In this document: positions 43,172 through 51,088 of the stretch, piece by piece
Layout: every line of letters begins with the position of its first letter
Position numbering within the stretch: the stretch's first letter is position 1
Assembly: GCF_040760005.1 (NCBI RefSeq)
Contig: NZ_CP099760.1
Location: 2,909,501-2,973,500 of the forward strand
Origin: Pseudomonas sp. stari2
GTDB taxonomy: Bacteria > Pseudomonadota > Gammaproteobacteria > Pseudomonadales > Pseudomonadaceae
Direction of reading: 5' to 3'
DNA: 64,000 nucleotides
Translations under genes and position numbers: made by a program
Notes under the pieces: generated by a model
The model's database searches: none
The model's input: the letters and a program-made list of their open reading frames with translations, nothing else
What the model was told of the DNA's origin: nothing

Positions 43172-43444
43172 ATGAACCGGATACAGATACGCCATTGCGC
43201 GTATTTTCTTTGCGCGATCATGCTGACGTTGACGACAGGCTGCTCCAGCAAGGCTCGCTATGCGACCGTGGGTGATCGCTGCTATGCCAAAGCCGTGCCG
43301 ACGATGGGCGAGGGTGGCCTGGCCTGGGGACAGACCCTGGGCCAGGCACAGAAAAAGTCCATGGATAACTGCATGCGCTACGCAAGCCGCTCCGGCGGTA
43401 CGCCCGGTACTTGTCAGGTGGTGTTGGCCAAGTGCAAGAATTAA
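43172..43444 (+). CDS. Small lipoprotein
   Basis: A 90-residue lipoprotein. The signal peptide (hydrophobic core AYFLCAIMLTLTTGC) ends at a lipobox LTTGC, so Cys24 is the lipid site. The short mature part has four more cysteines (GDRCYAK, DNCMRY, GTCQVVLAKCKN), an even number that suggests two disulfide bonds in the periplasm. I recognise no family; such small cysteine-paired lipoproteins are common and unstudied in Pseudomonas. It lies 64 bases after the PAS-AraC gene and 46 bases before the DUF3885-like gene. Confidence 0.78.
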   Translation: MNRIQIRHCAYFLCAIMLTLTTGCSSKARYATVGDRCYAKAVPTMGEGGLAWGQTLGQAQKKSMDNCMRYASRSGGTPGTCQVVLAKCKN

Positions 43445-43490
43445 CAGGGCGCTATAGCCACCCACATCACATCGACCGAAAAGGACTTCA

Positions 43491-44117
43491 GTGAATCTTC
43501 ATCTTGAAATCGAGCGGATTTTTACCGAACAGGCCTTCGCAAGGCCCCTGTTTTATTCCTGCCCGGGAGGACTGCGTTTCGAACTCTCCGAAACCGGAGG
43601 AATGATCGAACAGTTCCTGTTGGCCTTGCGAAAATCGACCGAGATCTGTACCGACATTTTCAGTGACGAGCCCACGCTGGTGACGTGCCTGCGCTTTCAC
43701 TCCGGCGGCCAGCGATTTGCCCATCGAGCGTTGCTTCAGTCCGTTCGATCTGCAGGTATCGAGATACCTGCAGAACGCTCGATCTGGAGTGAACGCACCG
43801 ATCCGGATGACTGGTTCTGCAAAAGCGAGCCCGAGTACTGGATCAACCTCGCGTTCGAAGTGCCCGCAAGGATGCTTCAGGCATTGCTCTGGTGCGCACT
43901 GGCCACGGATTTTGGTGCGATTGCGCCGAATCCACGCTGCGCGATCTACCTGTTCAACCTGAAGGCCGGAGTGATGGTTTTTCCTTACGACGACCGAGGG
44001 ATGGACGTGGTCGGGCCCAACAAGGATCTGCTTTCAAGGCTGTATCGCCGGCATCATGCATATCTTCTCGATTACGACCGGCCCGCGATGGACGCTGACT
44101 TCGCGGGCTTCTTCTGA
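43491..44117 (+). CDS. DUF3885-like hypothetical protein
   Basis: A 208-residue cytoplasmic protein. The elements ARPLFYSCPGGLRFELSE at the start, EYWINLAFEVP in the middle and YLFNLKAGVMVFPYDDRGMDVVGPNKDLLSRLYRRHHAYLLDYDR near the end (motif YDDRGMDVVG) match the DUF3885 pattern, which is of unknown function and is often seen among immunity-like proteins. A GTG start is needed, preceded by AAAAGGACTTCA. Its stop codon is 38 bases from a convergent small gene, with a GC-rich hairpin between them. Confidence 0.75.
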   Translation: MNLHLEIERIFTEQAFARPLFYSCPGGLRFELSETGGMIEQFLLALRKSTEICTDIFSDEPTLVTCLRFHSGGQRFAHRALLQSVRSAGIEIPAERSIWSERTDPDDWFCKSEPEYWINLAFEVPARMLQALLWCALATDFGAIAPNPRCAIYLFNLKAGVMVFPYDDRGMDVVGPNKDLLSRLYRRHHAYLLDYDRPAMDADFAGFF

Positions 44118-44129
44118 GCCTGGGTCCAA

Positions 44130-44149
44130 CCCGGGCATTCAGGCCCGGG
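44130..44149. terminator. GC-rich hairpin between convergent genes
   Basis: CCCGGGC-ATTCAG-GCCCGGG forms a seven-base stem in the 37-base spacer between the DUF3885-like gene and the convergent small gene. No T-run follows on either strand, so termination would be weak. Confidence 0.45.
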
Positions 44150-44154
44150 CCTGA

Positions 44155-44400
44155 TCAGCGTGCGCGTTTCAACGATTGCGAAAGAGCCTGTTTGGCGATC
44201 AGTGAGGCAACGTCCTTCGCACCGAAACAGCGGAATCTGACGCTGTACGCGTCGGTGTCGAGACGGACGATCTTCGTCACGAAACCACCTTCGACGGTGA
44301 CCTTGCGGATCGATGTCATCGGTAGTTCGACGTCGAGTGTCCCGTCCTGAGCCATGCGGTTCATGGCATTGGCGTTCAAGTGAACAGCGTTCTGGGTCAC
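44155..44400 (-). CDS. Small protein of unknown function, possibly PH-like beta fold
   Basis: An 81-residue protein translated from GTG at 44400 (MTQNAVHLNANAMNRMAQDG). The pattern of alternating hydrophobic and charged residues (DVELPMTSIRKVTVEGGFVTKI, VRLDTDAYSVRFRCFGA) suggests five or six beta strands followed by a helix (KDVASLIAKQALSQSLKR), the layout of bacterial PH-like domains. No signal peptide or membrane segment. The start codon is three bases after the stop of an upstream 58-residue protein, so both are made from one mRNA. I do not recognise a family. Confidence 0.65.
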   Translation of the reverse strand: MTQNAVHLNANAMNRMAQDGTLDVELPMTSIRKVTVEGGFVTKIVRLDTDAYSVRFRCFGAKDVASLIAKQALSQSLKRAR

Positions 44401-44402
44401 GG

Positions 44403-44579
44403 TTACTTTGCCGCCCAGAACCCGCCGTAGTGATTTCTGAACCCCTCGAGCACGCCGGCCAACACGCCGACATTGCCGCTGCCGACGACCTCGTAGAACT
44501 CGCCCACATCCTCGTAGTTCACTTCGGCGTCGGTCACCAGAAAATTGGCCATCTTCGACTTCAATACTGTTTCGGCCAT
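44403..44579 (-). CDS. 58-residue conserved-looking protein of unknown function
   Basis: A short gene with an excellent RBS: AAGGAG eight bases before ATG at 44579. The product starts MAETVLKSKMANFLVTDAEV and ends HYGGFWAAK. It has a helical N-terminus, a negatively charged middle (NYEDVGEFYEVVG) and a glycine-rich hydrophobic helix (NVGVLAGVLEG) near the end. The hydrophobic part is too short for a clear membrane span. It is coupled to the 81-residue gene downstream. Nothing similar is known to me; the codon use and RBS make it a real gene. Confidence 0.65.
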   Translation of the reverse strand: MAETVLKSKMANFLVTDAEVNYEDVGEFYEVVGSGNVGVLAGVLEGFRNHYGGFWAAK

Positions 44580-44722
44580 CCCTGCATCTCCTTTGTTTGA
44601 TTACAGTCCAGAAACTCAGACGCCTGTTTACCTGACAAAAAACAAAATCACCATGTGTTTACTTCGTTCATTCATACGTCGCAGTTCTCACTGCCCGTAA
44701 CTGTCTGTCTGGAGTTCTCTCG

Positions 44723-46849
44723 ATGCCCTCGCTCAAAACACTGCCCGCCGCATTGCTGGGGCTGGCCCTTGCCTGTCCGGTCGAAGCCGAGTCTCAGGGC
44801 ATGGAGTTGGGGCAGGTGCTGATCGGGGCTGAAGAACAGACTGGCGAAGACCTTTCGCTGGAGGAGGCCAAGGCCCGGTTGGCACAGGTTCCCGGTGGCA
44901 CCAACGTGGTCGATATGCGCCGCCCGATGCAGGGGCGGGTGGCAAGCAATCAGGATGTGCTGGCGTATCAGCCGGGCGTATATGCGCAGTCGGCGGGCAA
45001 CGAAGGGGTGAAGATCTCGATTCGCGGCTCGGGCATCAATCGGGCTCCCGGTGCTCACGCGTCGGGGTTGTACACGATGCTCGACGGTCTGCCGCTGAGC
45101 GGGCCCGGCGGTACGCCCTACGAGTTGCTGGAGCCGCTGTGGCTTGACCATGTGGAAGTGTTGCGCGGTGCCAATGGTTTTGATCGTGGTGCGCTGGCGT
45201 TGGGTGGGGCGGTCGATTACATCAGCCACACCGGCTACAACGCGCCGTTGCTGAATGTGCGTTACGTCATGGGCAGCCACGGCTATGCGCAACGGCAAGT
45301 CAGCTCGGGCCAGGTGCTGGGCGATTTCGATTACTACCTGTCGATGACCGATGCACACTCCGATGGTTATCAGGATCACACCACCAGCAAGAGCCAGGGT
45401 GTGATCGCCAACTTCGGTTATCGCTTCAATCCGAATCTGGAAACGCGCTTCTACATCCGTCACCGTGAGACTGACAACGACCTCGCCGGGCGGGTGACCA
45501 AGCATTCCATCGAACATGATCCGCGTGCGGCCAACCCGGCCTACGTGACGCGCAACGACAGCCGCGATCAGCCGGGCAGCACCTTCATCGGTAACAAGAC
45601 CACGTACTACATCGATGACGATTCGAGCATCCAGACCGGTCTGGTTTATCACGATTACCCGATGGACCTGCGCGAAGGCCCGAACCGCTTGAAGGTCGCG
45701 TACACCGATGTCAGCGGCACGTTCGACTACAAGCGCCGCGACACGCTCTGGGGCATGGAGAGCAACAGCACCATGGGCCTGCGGGTGACCAAACACCTGC
45801 CCAACGACGGGGCCAGCGAACGGGTGCGAATTCCTACCGGCAACACCGCCCGCTATGCGCCGGGCACGCCTATGCGCAACTTCACTTATCAGGGTTCGGA
45901 CTCTGTCCTGCACGTGGGCAACGATCTGGAAATCGCCGACGACCTGTGGCTGACCACCGGCCTCGCAGCGATCTACACCCGCCGCGAAAGCGCCGTGACC
46001 TATCCCGAAGGTGGCGGCAAGACCAGCCTCGGTGACTGGGACTATGCACCACGTCTGGGCCTGCGTTATCAGGTGACGCCGGATCTGCAACTGTTCGGCA
46101 ACCTCAGCCGCTCGGTCGAAGCGCCGCATCCGTGGTCATTGATCTACAGCTCCAACGTACGGTTCCCGGCGGGCAGCGGCGCCGCCACCGGTACCCAGCG
46201 TGATCCGGTCAAACTGCAGAACCAGACCGCGACGACGCTGGAACTCGGCGGCCGTGGCGACAGCGCACTCGGCGAATGGAGCCTGGCGTGGTACTACGCC
46301 CAGGTGCGCCACGAATTGCTCTCGGTATTGCCGGACGCCAACGCCACTATACCTTACGAACTCAACGCCAGCCCGACCGTGCACCAAGGTGTCGAAGCCA
46401 GCCTGAACAGCAACCTGTGGTCAGCGAACGATGGTGGCAAGTTGAGCCTGCGCCAAGCCTACACCTTCAGCGACTTCCACTACCGCGACGACGACCGCTT
46501 CGGTGATAACCGCCTGCCAGGACTGCCGATGCATTATTACCAAGGTGAACTGCGCTACGACTTCCCGAAGGGTTTCTTCGCGGCAGTCAACACGCAACTG
46601 GTGTCGAAAGTCGCGGTGGATTACGCCAACAGCTACTACGCCGACCCTTACGCCACCTTCGGCGCGACCCTCGGTTACAACGCACCGAAGGGCGACTGGC
46701 AGACCTGGCTGGATATGCGCAACCTGACCGACAAGCACTACGCCGCTACCGTTACGCCGGGCTACGACGATAAAGGCCTGGACGCCGCACGCTCCACGCC
46801 GGGCGAGGGCATGGCGATGTATGTCGGAGTGTCGTGGAGTCTGCTTTGA
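44723..46849 (+). CDS. TonB-dependent outer-membrane receptor (FecA-like)
   Basis: A 708-residue receptor with a signal peptide (TLPAALLGLALACPVEA), a TonB-box-like stretch early in the mature protein (GQVLIGAEE), plug domain (VLAYQPGVYAQSAGNEGVKISIRGSGINR; core motif GVKISIRGSGIN) and a 22-strand barrel ending in a terminal aromatic-containing strand (MAMYVGVSWSLL). Residues such as VEVLRGANGF belong to the plug. It lies before the oxygenase/MetQNI operon and on the same strand, separated by a truncated PAAR gene. The ligand may be a ferric siderophore or another chelate; its neighbours suggest a sulfur compound instead. RBS TGGAG at suitable distance. Confidence 0.9.
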   Translation: MPSLKTLPAALLGLALACPVEAESQGMELGQVLIGAEEQTGEDLSLEEAKARLAQVPGGTNVVDMRRPMQGRVASNQDVLAYQPGVYAQSAGNEGVKISIRGSGINRAPGAHASGLYTMLDGLPLSGPGGTPYELLEPLWLDHVEVLRGANGFDRGALALGGAVDYISHTGYNAPLLNVRYVMGSHGYAQRQVSSGQVLGDFDYYLSMTDAHSDGYQDHTTSKSQGVIANFGYRFNPNLETRFYIRHRETDNDLAGRVTKHSIEHDPRAANPAYVTRNDSRDQPGSTFIGNKTTYYIDDDSSIQTGLVYHDYPMDLREGPNRLKVAYTDVSGTFDYKRRDTLWGMESNSTMGLRVTKHLPNDGASERVRIPTGNTARYAPGTPMRNFTYQGSDSVLHVGNDLEIADDLWLTTGLAAIYTRRESAVTYPEGGGKTSLGDWDYAPRLGLRYQVTPDLQLFGNLSRSVEAPHPWSLIYSSNVRFPAGSGAATGTQRDPVKLQNQTATTLELGGRGDSALGEWSLAWYYAQVRHELLSVLPDANATIPYELNASPTVHQGVEASLNSNLWSANDGGKLSLRQAYTFSDFHYRDDDRFGDNRLPGLPMHYYQGELRYDFPKGFFAAVNTQLVSKVAVDYANSYYADPYATFGATLGYNAPKGDWQTWLDMRNLTDKHYAATVTPGYDDKGLDAARSTPGEGMAMYVGVSWSLL

Positions 46850-46863
46850 TCCGACGAAAGCGC

Positions 46864-46888
46864 GGTGATTGAAACCGTTCGATCACCG
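46864..46888 (+). terminator. Hairpin after the TonB receptor gene
   Basis: CGGTGAT and ATCACCG form a seven-base stem around a 12-base loop, a few bases after the receptor stop codon. There is no strong T-run, so it may act only as a weak terminator. Confidence 0.4.
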
Positions 46889-46961
46889 GACACCCGAACC
46901 TTCGTCCAATTGCCCGATCCTGCTCGCCGGCGTACTGTGACCGGTGGTAAGGAGTGACAAC

Positions 46962-47081
46962 ATGAAAGACGCAATCCGCCTCGGCGACTCTACCACCCAC
47001 GGTGGCAAGGTCCTCGAAGCCTTCTCCCAGACCGATCTCAACGGCAAGCCGATTGCCGCGATCGGTCCTGAGGTCAGTTGA
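46962..47081 (+). pseudogene. Truncated PAAR-domain protein (N-terminal 39 residues)
   Basis: The frame MKDAIRLGDSTTHGGKVLEA starts a PAAR-repeat protein, the sharp tip of type VI secretion spikes, and continues FSQTDLNGKPIAAIGPEVS before a stop codon. A complete PAAR protein would go on for about 50 residues with a conserved Cys and His pattern. It has a good RBS (TAAGGAGTGACAAC), so the start is intact and the end is lost. The stop is 14 bases before the conserved promoter of the oxygenase operon, marking this as a likely recombination joint. Confidence 0.78.
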
Positions 47082-47095
47082 GCCCCCGATAGACT

Positions 47096-47242
47096 GGCCT
47101 AAGCTAATGCAAAAAAGATATTTGTTCGGATCTTTATATATCGTTTAGTTTTGATTCACAGATGAATCAAAAGCATCAAACCGACAGACCCCCGATTGCC
47201 ATGACGGCACACGCTGAATCGATCACAGGCTCTTCAGGTTTG
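47096..47242 (+). promoter_or_regulatory. Promoter/leader element copy A (paired with 53701-53842)
   Basis: Two blocks are shared with copy B. Block 1 (47096-47148, GGCCTAAGCTAAT to ATCGTTTAG) aligns without gaps, with about 41 of 53 positions equal by hand count. Block 2 (47189-47238) contains GATTGCCATGACGGCA and GCTGAATCGATCA, with about 46 of 50 positions equal. The distance between block starts is 97 here and 96 in copy B, while the middle differs. Block 1 looks like the promoter; block 2 can form a stem CGATT/AATCG. Downstream genes suggest sulfur-starvation control of the CysB type, which is inference. Confidence 0.7.
47149..47172 (+). promoter_or_regulatory. Palindrome TTTTGATTCA-CAGA-TGAATCAAAA
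   Basis: A perfect ten-base inverted repeat with a four-base centre, between the two blocks of copy A. Copy B has no equivalent. The same half-site (TGATTCA/TGAATCA) recurs at the ribosome binding site, so this may be an operator or an RNA stem. Confidence 0.55.
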
Positions 47243-47262
47243 ATTCACACGGGAGTGAATCA
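47241..47262 (+). promoter_or_regulatory. Hairpin enclosing the ribosome binding site of the oxygenase gene
   Basis: TGATTCAC (47241-47248) and GTGAATCA (47255-47262) pair perfectly over eight bases. The loop ACGGGA plus the next G contain the Shine-Dalgarno sequence GGGAG, and the last base of the stem is the A of the ATG start codon. Such a structure would hide the start from ribosomes until opened. Confidence 0.6.
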
Positions 47263-48314
47263 TGCCGCATACCTTGGACATCACCGCATTACCGACCCTT
47301 GACCTGTCGCAGCTCGACGGTACGCCGCAGCAGCGCCAGGCCTTTCTCGATGAGTTGCGTCACGCCGCACGGGACGTCGGGTTTTTCTACCTGACCGGCC
47401 ATGGCATCGACGCCAATCTTCTCAAGCAGGTTCAGGATCACGCCCGCCAGTTTTTCGCCTTGCCCGACAGTGAAAAAGCCGCTGTCGGGATGATCAATTC
47501 GCCGCATTTTCGCGGTTACAACCGCGCAGCTTCGGAGATCACTCGCGGCCAGCCGGATCAACGTGAACAGTTCGATCTGGGTGCCGAGCGTGAGGTATTG
47601 CCGCTGACGGCCGACAGTCCGCTGTGGGCGCGTCTGCAAGGGCCCAATCAATGGCCCGAAGCGTTGCCGCAACTCAAACCATTGCTGCTCGATTGGCAGC
47701 AAGCAATGACCCAAATGTCTTTGCGCCTGCTGCGCGCTTTCGCCCAGGCACTCGCGCTGCCGGAGAACGCCTTCGACCGGTTGTACGGCGACAAACCCAA
47801 CGAACACATCAAGCTGATGCGCTATCCGGGGCAGTCCTCGACGGCGAGCAACCAGGGCGTCGGCGCGCACAAGGATTCGGGTTTTCTCAGCTTTCTGCTG
47901 CAAGACCAGCAGGCCGGACTGCAAGTGGAAATCGAAGAGGGGCGCTGGATCGATGCGTTACCTCGGGACAACACCCTGGTGGTCAACATCGGCGAATTGC
48001 TGGAACTGGCCACCAACGGTTACCTGCGCGCCACGGTGCATCGGGTGGTCTCGCCGCCGGCGGGTAGCGAGCGCTTGTCCATCGCGTTTTTCCTTGGCGC
48101 ACAACTCGACGCGGTGGTGCCGCTGTACCCGCTGCCGACGGTGTTGCTGCGCGAAGCGCGGGGGCCGGCGAGCGATCCGCTCAATCCGCTGTTCCGCGAT
48201 GTCGGCTGGAATTACCTCAAGGGCCGGCTGCGTTCGCACCCTGATGTGGCGCGTCGCTTCTATGCCGACGCCTTGCTGCCCGAACCAGCGGCTCGCAAGA
48301 CCGCCAACGCCTGA
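47262..48314 (+). CDS. 2-Oxoglutarate/Fe(II)-type oxygenase (isopenicillin N synthase family)
   Basis: A 350-residue non-heme iron oxygenase. The N-terminal DIOX_N region includes LDLSQL and ARDVGFFYLTGHGID; the iron ligands are His and Asp in GVGAHKDSGFLS and His in RATVHRVVSPP, and the ERLSIAFF motif holds the Arg-x-Ser for 2-oxoglutarate. Family members oxidise or desaturate small molecules. It heads an operon with a MetQ-type binding protein, MetN ATPase and MetI permease, so it probably acts on the imported compound; oxidative release of sulfur from an organosulfur compound is a plausible but unproven role. Its RBS lies within a perfect hairpin. Confidence 0.9.
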   Translation: MPHTLDITALPTLDLSQLDGTPQQRQAFLDELRHAARDVGFFYLTGHGIDANLLKQVQDHARQFFALPDSEKAAVGMINSPHFRGYNRAASEITRGQPDQREQFDLGAEREVLPLTADSPLWARLQGPNQWPEALPQLKPLLLDWQQAMTQMSLRLLRAFAQALALPENAFDRLYGDKPNEHIKLMRYPGQSSTASNQGVGAHKDSGFLSFLLQDQQAGLQVEIEEGRWIDALPRDNTLVVNIGELLELATNGYLRATVHRVVSPPAGSERLSIAFFLGAQLDAVVPLYPLPTVLLREARGPASDPLNPLFRDVGWNYLKGRLRSHPDVARRFYADALLPEPAARKTANA

Positions 48315-48341
48315 TCCATCACTCGCTAAAGGATTCTCCTC

Positions 48342-49151
48342 ATGTTGAAAACAGCAGGCTTGACCCTGGCCGTCCTCGGCGCGCTGGTGACTTCGTTTGG
48401 CGCTCAAGCGCTAGAGCCGTTGCGCGTTGCTGCCGATCCGGTGCCCCACGCGCAGATTCTGGCCTACATCCAGAAGATCGATCCGCAACTGAACCTCAAG
48501 GTGATCGAAATCCCGCAGGGCGTGAACTCCAACGAACTGCTGGTGCACGGCGATGTGGACGCCAACTACTTCCAGCATCTGCCGTACCTGCAATCCCAGG
48601 AAAAGGCCCTTGGCGAGAAACTCGCAGTGGCCGCGACGGTGCACATCGAACCGTTGGGCATCTACTCCCATCGCCACAAAACCGTCGCCCAGGTACCGGA
48701 CAAGGGCACGGTCGCGGTGCCCAATAACGTCACTAACTTGAGCCGTGCGCTTTACCTGTTGCAGGACAACGGCCTGATCAAACTCAAACCCGGGTTCAAT
48801 GACCCGGCGGCCGATCAGGCAACGCCCAAGGACATCGCCGAAAACCCGAAACACCTGAAGATCCTTGAAATCGAATCGCCGCAACTGCCCCGCGCACTGG
48901 ATGACGTGGACCTGGCGGTGATCAACGGCAACTACGCGCTGGAAGCCGGGCTGGTGCCGGCCAGGGATGCGCTGGGGCTGGAGAAGGCTGAGCACAACCC
49001 TTATGCCAACATTCTGGTGACGACGCCGAAACTGGAGAGCGATCCGCGTATCCAGCAACTGGCCAAGGACCTGACTTCGCCGCAAGTGGCCAAGTACATC
49101 GCCGAGAACTTCAAGGGCTCGGTGATTCCGGTAGCGGACGCCAAGCCGTGA
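48342..49151 (+). CDS. metQ: MetQ/NlpA-family substrate-binding protein
   Basis: A 269-residue periplasmic binding protein of the NlpA family: [17 protein letters not shown] at the mature start, [24 protein letters not shown] and [18 protein letters not shown] are family motifs. The signal peptide ends GAQA without the lipobox cysteine usual for MetQ, so it should be soluble in the periplasm. The ligand is methionine in the classical case; here the oxygenase partner suggests another sulfur compound. AAAGGATTCTCCTC provides the RBS. It overlaps the ATPase gene by four bases. Confidence 0.87.
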   Translation: MLKTAGLTLAVLGALVTSFGAQALEPLRVAADPVPHAQILAYIQKIDPQLNLKVIEIPQGVNSNELLVHGDVDANYFQHLPYLQSQEKALGEKLAVAATVHIEPLGIYSHRHKTVAQVPDKGTVAVPNNVTNLSRALYLLQDNGLIKLKPGFNDPAADQATPKDIAENPKHLKILEIESPQLPRALDDVDLAVINGNYALEAGLVPARDALGLEKAEHNPYANILVTTPKLESDPRIQQLAKDLTSPQVAKYIAENFKGSVIPVADAKP

Positions 49152-49948
49152 TCGTCGTCGAGCAGTTGAGCAAAACCTATCTGTCATCGCCAACACCGGC
49201 GTTGGATCGGGTGTCGCTGAGTATTCCCGATGGCGCGATCTACGGGATTCTCGGGCGTAGCGGCGCGGGGAAATCGACGCTGCTTCGCTGCCTCAATCTG
49301 CTCGAACGCCCGGACTCCGGGCGGATAATGCTGGACGGCGAAGACCTCACCGCGCTGTCCGATAGCGAACTGCGTCGTCAGCGTCAGCGCATCGGCATGA
49401 TCTTCCAGGGTTTCAACCTGCTGCATTCGCGCGATGTGTTCGACAACGTCGCGGTGCCGCTGGAAATTGCCAAAGTCGCCAAACCACAGCGTCATGAACG
49501 GGTTCGGGAACTGCTGGATCTGGTAGGCCTGAGCGACAAGGCTGAAGCCTTTCCTTCGCAACTGTCCGGCGGGCAGAAGCAGCGGGTCGGGATCGCCCGG
49601 GCCCTGGCGGCGCGGCCGGCGTATCTGTTGTCGGATGAAGCCACCAGCGCCCTCGACCCGGAAACCACCGCGTCGATTCTGGAGCTGCTGCGCGACATCA
49701 ATCGTCAGCTCGGACTGACCATCGTGCTGATCACTCATGAACTGGACGTGGTGCGATCGATCTGCGATCACGTCGCTTCCATGGCCAACGGAAGGCTGGT
49801 GGAGGCGGGGCCGGTCGCCAGATTGCTGGCCACTCCGGATTCCGCGCTCGGTGCCTCGCTGAGGCCCAGTTGCGGTTTGCCGCTGGGTCACGACGCGCCG
49901 GGGCTGAGTTTTCTGCGGCAATACGGCGTGCGGGCGGCCCACTCATGA
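49148..49948 (+). CDS. metN: MetN-type ABC transporter ATPase
   Basis: A 266-residue ATPase with Walker [11 protein letters not shown] loop [17 protein letters not shown], signature [16 protein letters not shown], Walker [10 protein letters not shown] and the switch histidine ITHELDV. These match MetN/DL-methionine importers. It is shorter than E. coli MetN (343 residues) because the C-terminal regulatory ACT-like domain is reduced to about 45 residues (from [14 protein letters not shown] on), so feedback inhibition by internal methionine may be missing. A four-base overlap links it to both MetQ and MetI genes. Confidence 0.9.
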   Translation: MIVVEQLSKTYLSSPTPALDRVSLSIPDGAIYGILGRSGAGKSTLLRCLNLLERPDSGRIMLDGEDLTALSDSELRRQRQRIGMIFQGFNLLHSRDVFDNVAVPLEIAKVAKPQRHERVRELLDLVGLSDKAEAFPSQLSGGQKQRVGIARALAARPAYLLSDEATSALDPETTASILELLRDINRQLGLTIVLITHELDVVRSICDHVASMANGRLVEAGPVARLLATPDSALGASLRPSCGLPLGHDAPGLSFLRQYGVRAAHS

Positions 49949-50616
49949 ACCGTACCGTCGACTGGATTGAAATCCTGCAACTGGTGCTCAACGCAACCGG
50001 TGAAACCCTGTACATGGTGCTGCTCGCCGGGCTGTTCACGCTGTTGATCGGCCTGCCGCTGGGGGTGTTGCTTTTCATCAGTCGCCGTCAGGGTCTGTAC
50101 CCGTTGCCCCGGATCAATCAGGCACTGGGCGCGATCATCAACCTCGGTCGTTCGCTGCCGTTCGTGGTGATGCTGATTGCCCTGATTCCGCTGACCCGGA
50201 TGGTGGTCGGTACCACGCTGGGCAGCACGGCCGCCGTGGTACCGATCACCATCGGTGCCTTTCCGTTTTTTGCGCGGATCGTCGAAAACGCCCTGGACGA
50301 AGTCGAAAAGGGCCGGATCGAAGCGATCCTCGCTATGGGCGGTGACATCCGCCACGTGATTTTTAAAGTGCTGTTGCCCGAAGCGCTGCCGGCCTTGCTA
50401 GCGGGTATCACCCTGACGCTGGTGATGCTGATCGGTTTTTCCTCCATGGCCGGGGTTATCGGTGGCGGCGGGCTCGGCGATCTGGCCATCCGTTACGGCT
50501 ATCAGCGGTTCAACAATGAAGTGATGGTCGCCACTGTGGTGGTGCTGGTCATCCTCGTCCAGGGCGTGCAGAGCCTGGGCGATCGGCTGGTGCGATCGCT
50601 GGCTCATCGACGCTGA
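49945..50616 (+). CDS. metI: MetI-type ABC transporter permease
   Basis: A 223-residue permease with five to six membrane helices and the EAA motif [60 protein letters not shown] is strongly conserved in MetI. The ATG at 49945 overlaps the metN stop (ATGA); the frame is open further back inside metN but that part is not permease-like. It is the last gene of the oxygenase-MetQNI operon and is convergent with the cupin gene 16 bases on. Confidence 0.9.
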   Translation: MNRTVDWIEILQLVLNATGETLYMVLLAGLFTLLIGLPLGVLLFISRRQGLYPLPRINQALGAIINLGRSLPFVVMLIALIPLTRMVVGTTLGSTAAVVPITIGAFPFFARIVENALDEVEKGRIEAILAMGGDIRHVIFKVLLPEALPALLAGITLTLVMLIGFSSMAGVIGGGGLGDLAIRYGYQRFNNEVMVATVVVLVILVQGVQSLGDRLVRSLAHRR

Positions 50617-50631
50617 GTGTCGGTTGCTGGT

Positions 50632-51045
50632 TTACTTTTTGAGGGGCGTGACGAGCACCGTTTCGTCGGTGTCGAGCACGAACACCGCCAGCAGGCGCGC
50701 GGGCTGGGTGTCGCTGGCGTTGGCACTCACCAGATGCACGGAGCCCGGCTCCTCGACGAAGTTTTCGCCGACGTGGTAGATCTTCTCCGGCTCGCCTTTT
50801 ACTTTTATGCGGAATGAGCCTTCCAGAACCGTGGCGTAGATGAAGGCGGTTTTCGGATGGGTGTGGGACGGTGATGCCGCTCCCGGCCCGTATTCGACGA
50901 CCACGCCTCTCATGCTTTTGCCGGGGATGTTGGGAATCGGCCGATCAAAGACTACCGAGACCTTGCCGGCGGGTGGCTCGGCGGCCGACACGGCGCTGAT
51001 CGACAGCGCTGCGAATAGGGCAGTCAGCAAAAATCGGATAACCAT
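50632..51045 (-). CDS. Exported cupin domain protein
   Basis: A 137-residue protein with a signal peptide (IRFLLTALFAALSISAVSA) and a single cupin domain: EYGPGAASPSHTHPKTAFIYATVLEG holds the first metal-ligand set and GENFVEEPGSVHLVSAN the second. Periplasmic cupins of this kind are uncharacterised binding proteins or enzymes. CAAGGAGACAAATC gives an ideal RBS for 51045; the frame is open to 51294 but the extension is not plausible. It lies 43 bases after the NmrA-like gene on the same strand, suggesting an operon. Confidence 0.85.
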   Translation of the reverse strand: MVIRFLLTALFAALSISAVSAAEPPAGKVSVVFDRPIPNIPGKSMRGVVVEYGPGAASPSHTHPKTAFIYATVLEGSFRIKVKGEPEKIYHVGENFVEEPGSVHLVSANASDTQPARLLAVFVLDTDETVLVTPLKK

Positions 51046-51088
51046 GATTTGTCTCCTTGGCAGACAGGGAAGGGAATGGCGCGAATGA

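Noticed and set aside
47201..47300. Leader peptide starting MTAHAESITGSS overlapping the oxygenase start
   Set aside because: The corresponding frame in copy B differs mostly by residue-changing substitutions and ends after 16 codons; no RBS precedes it in either copy.
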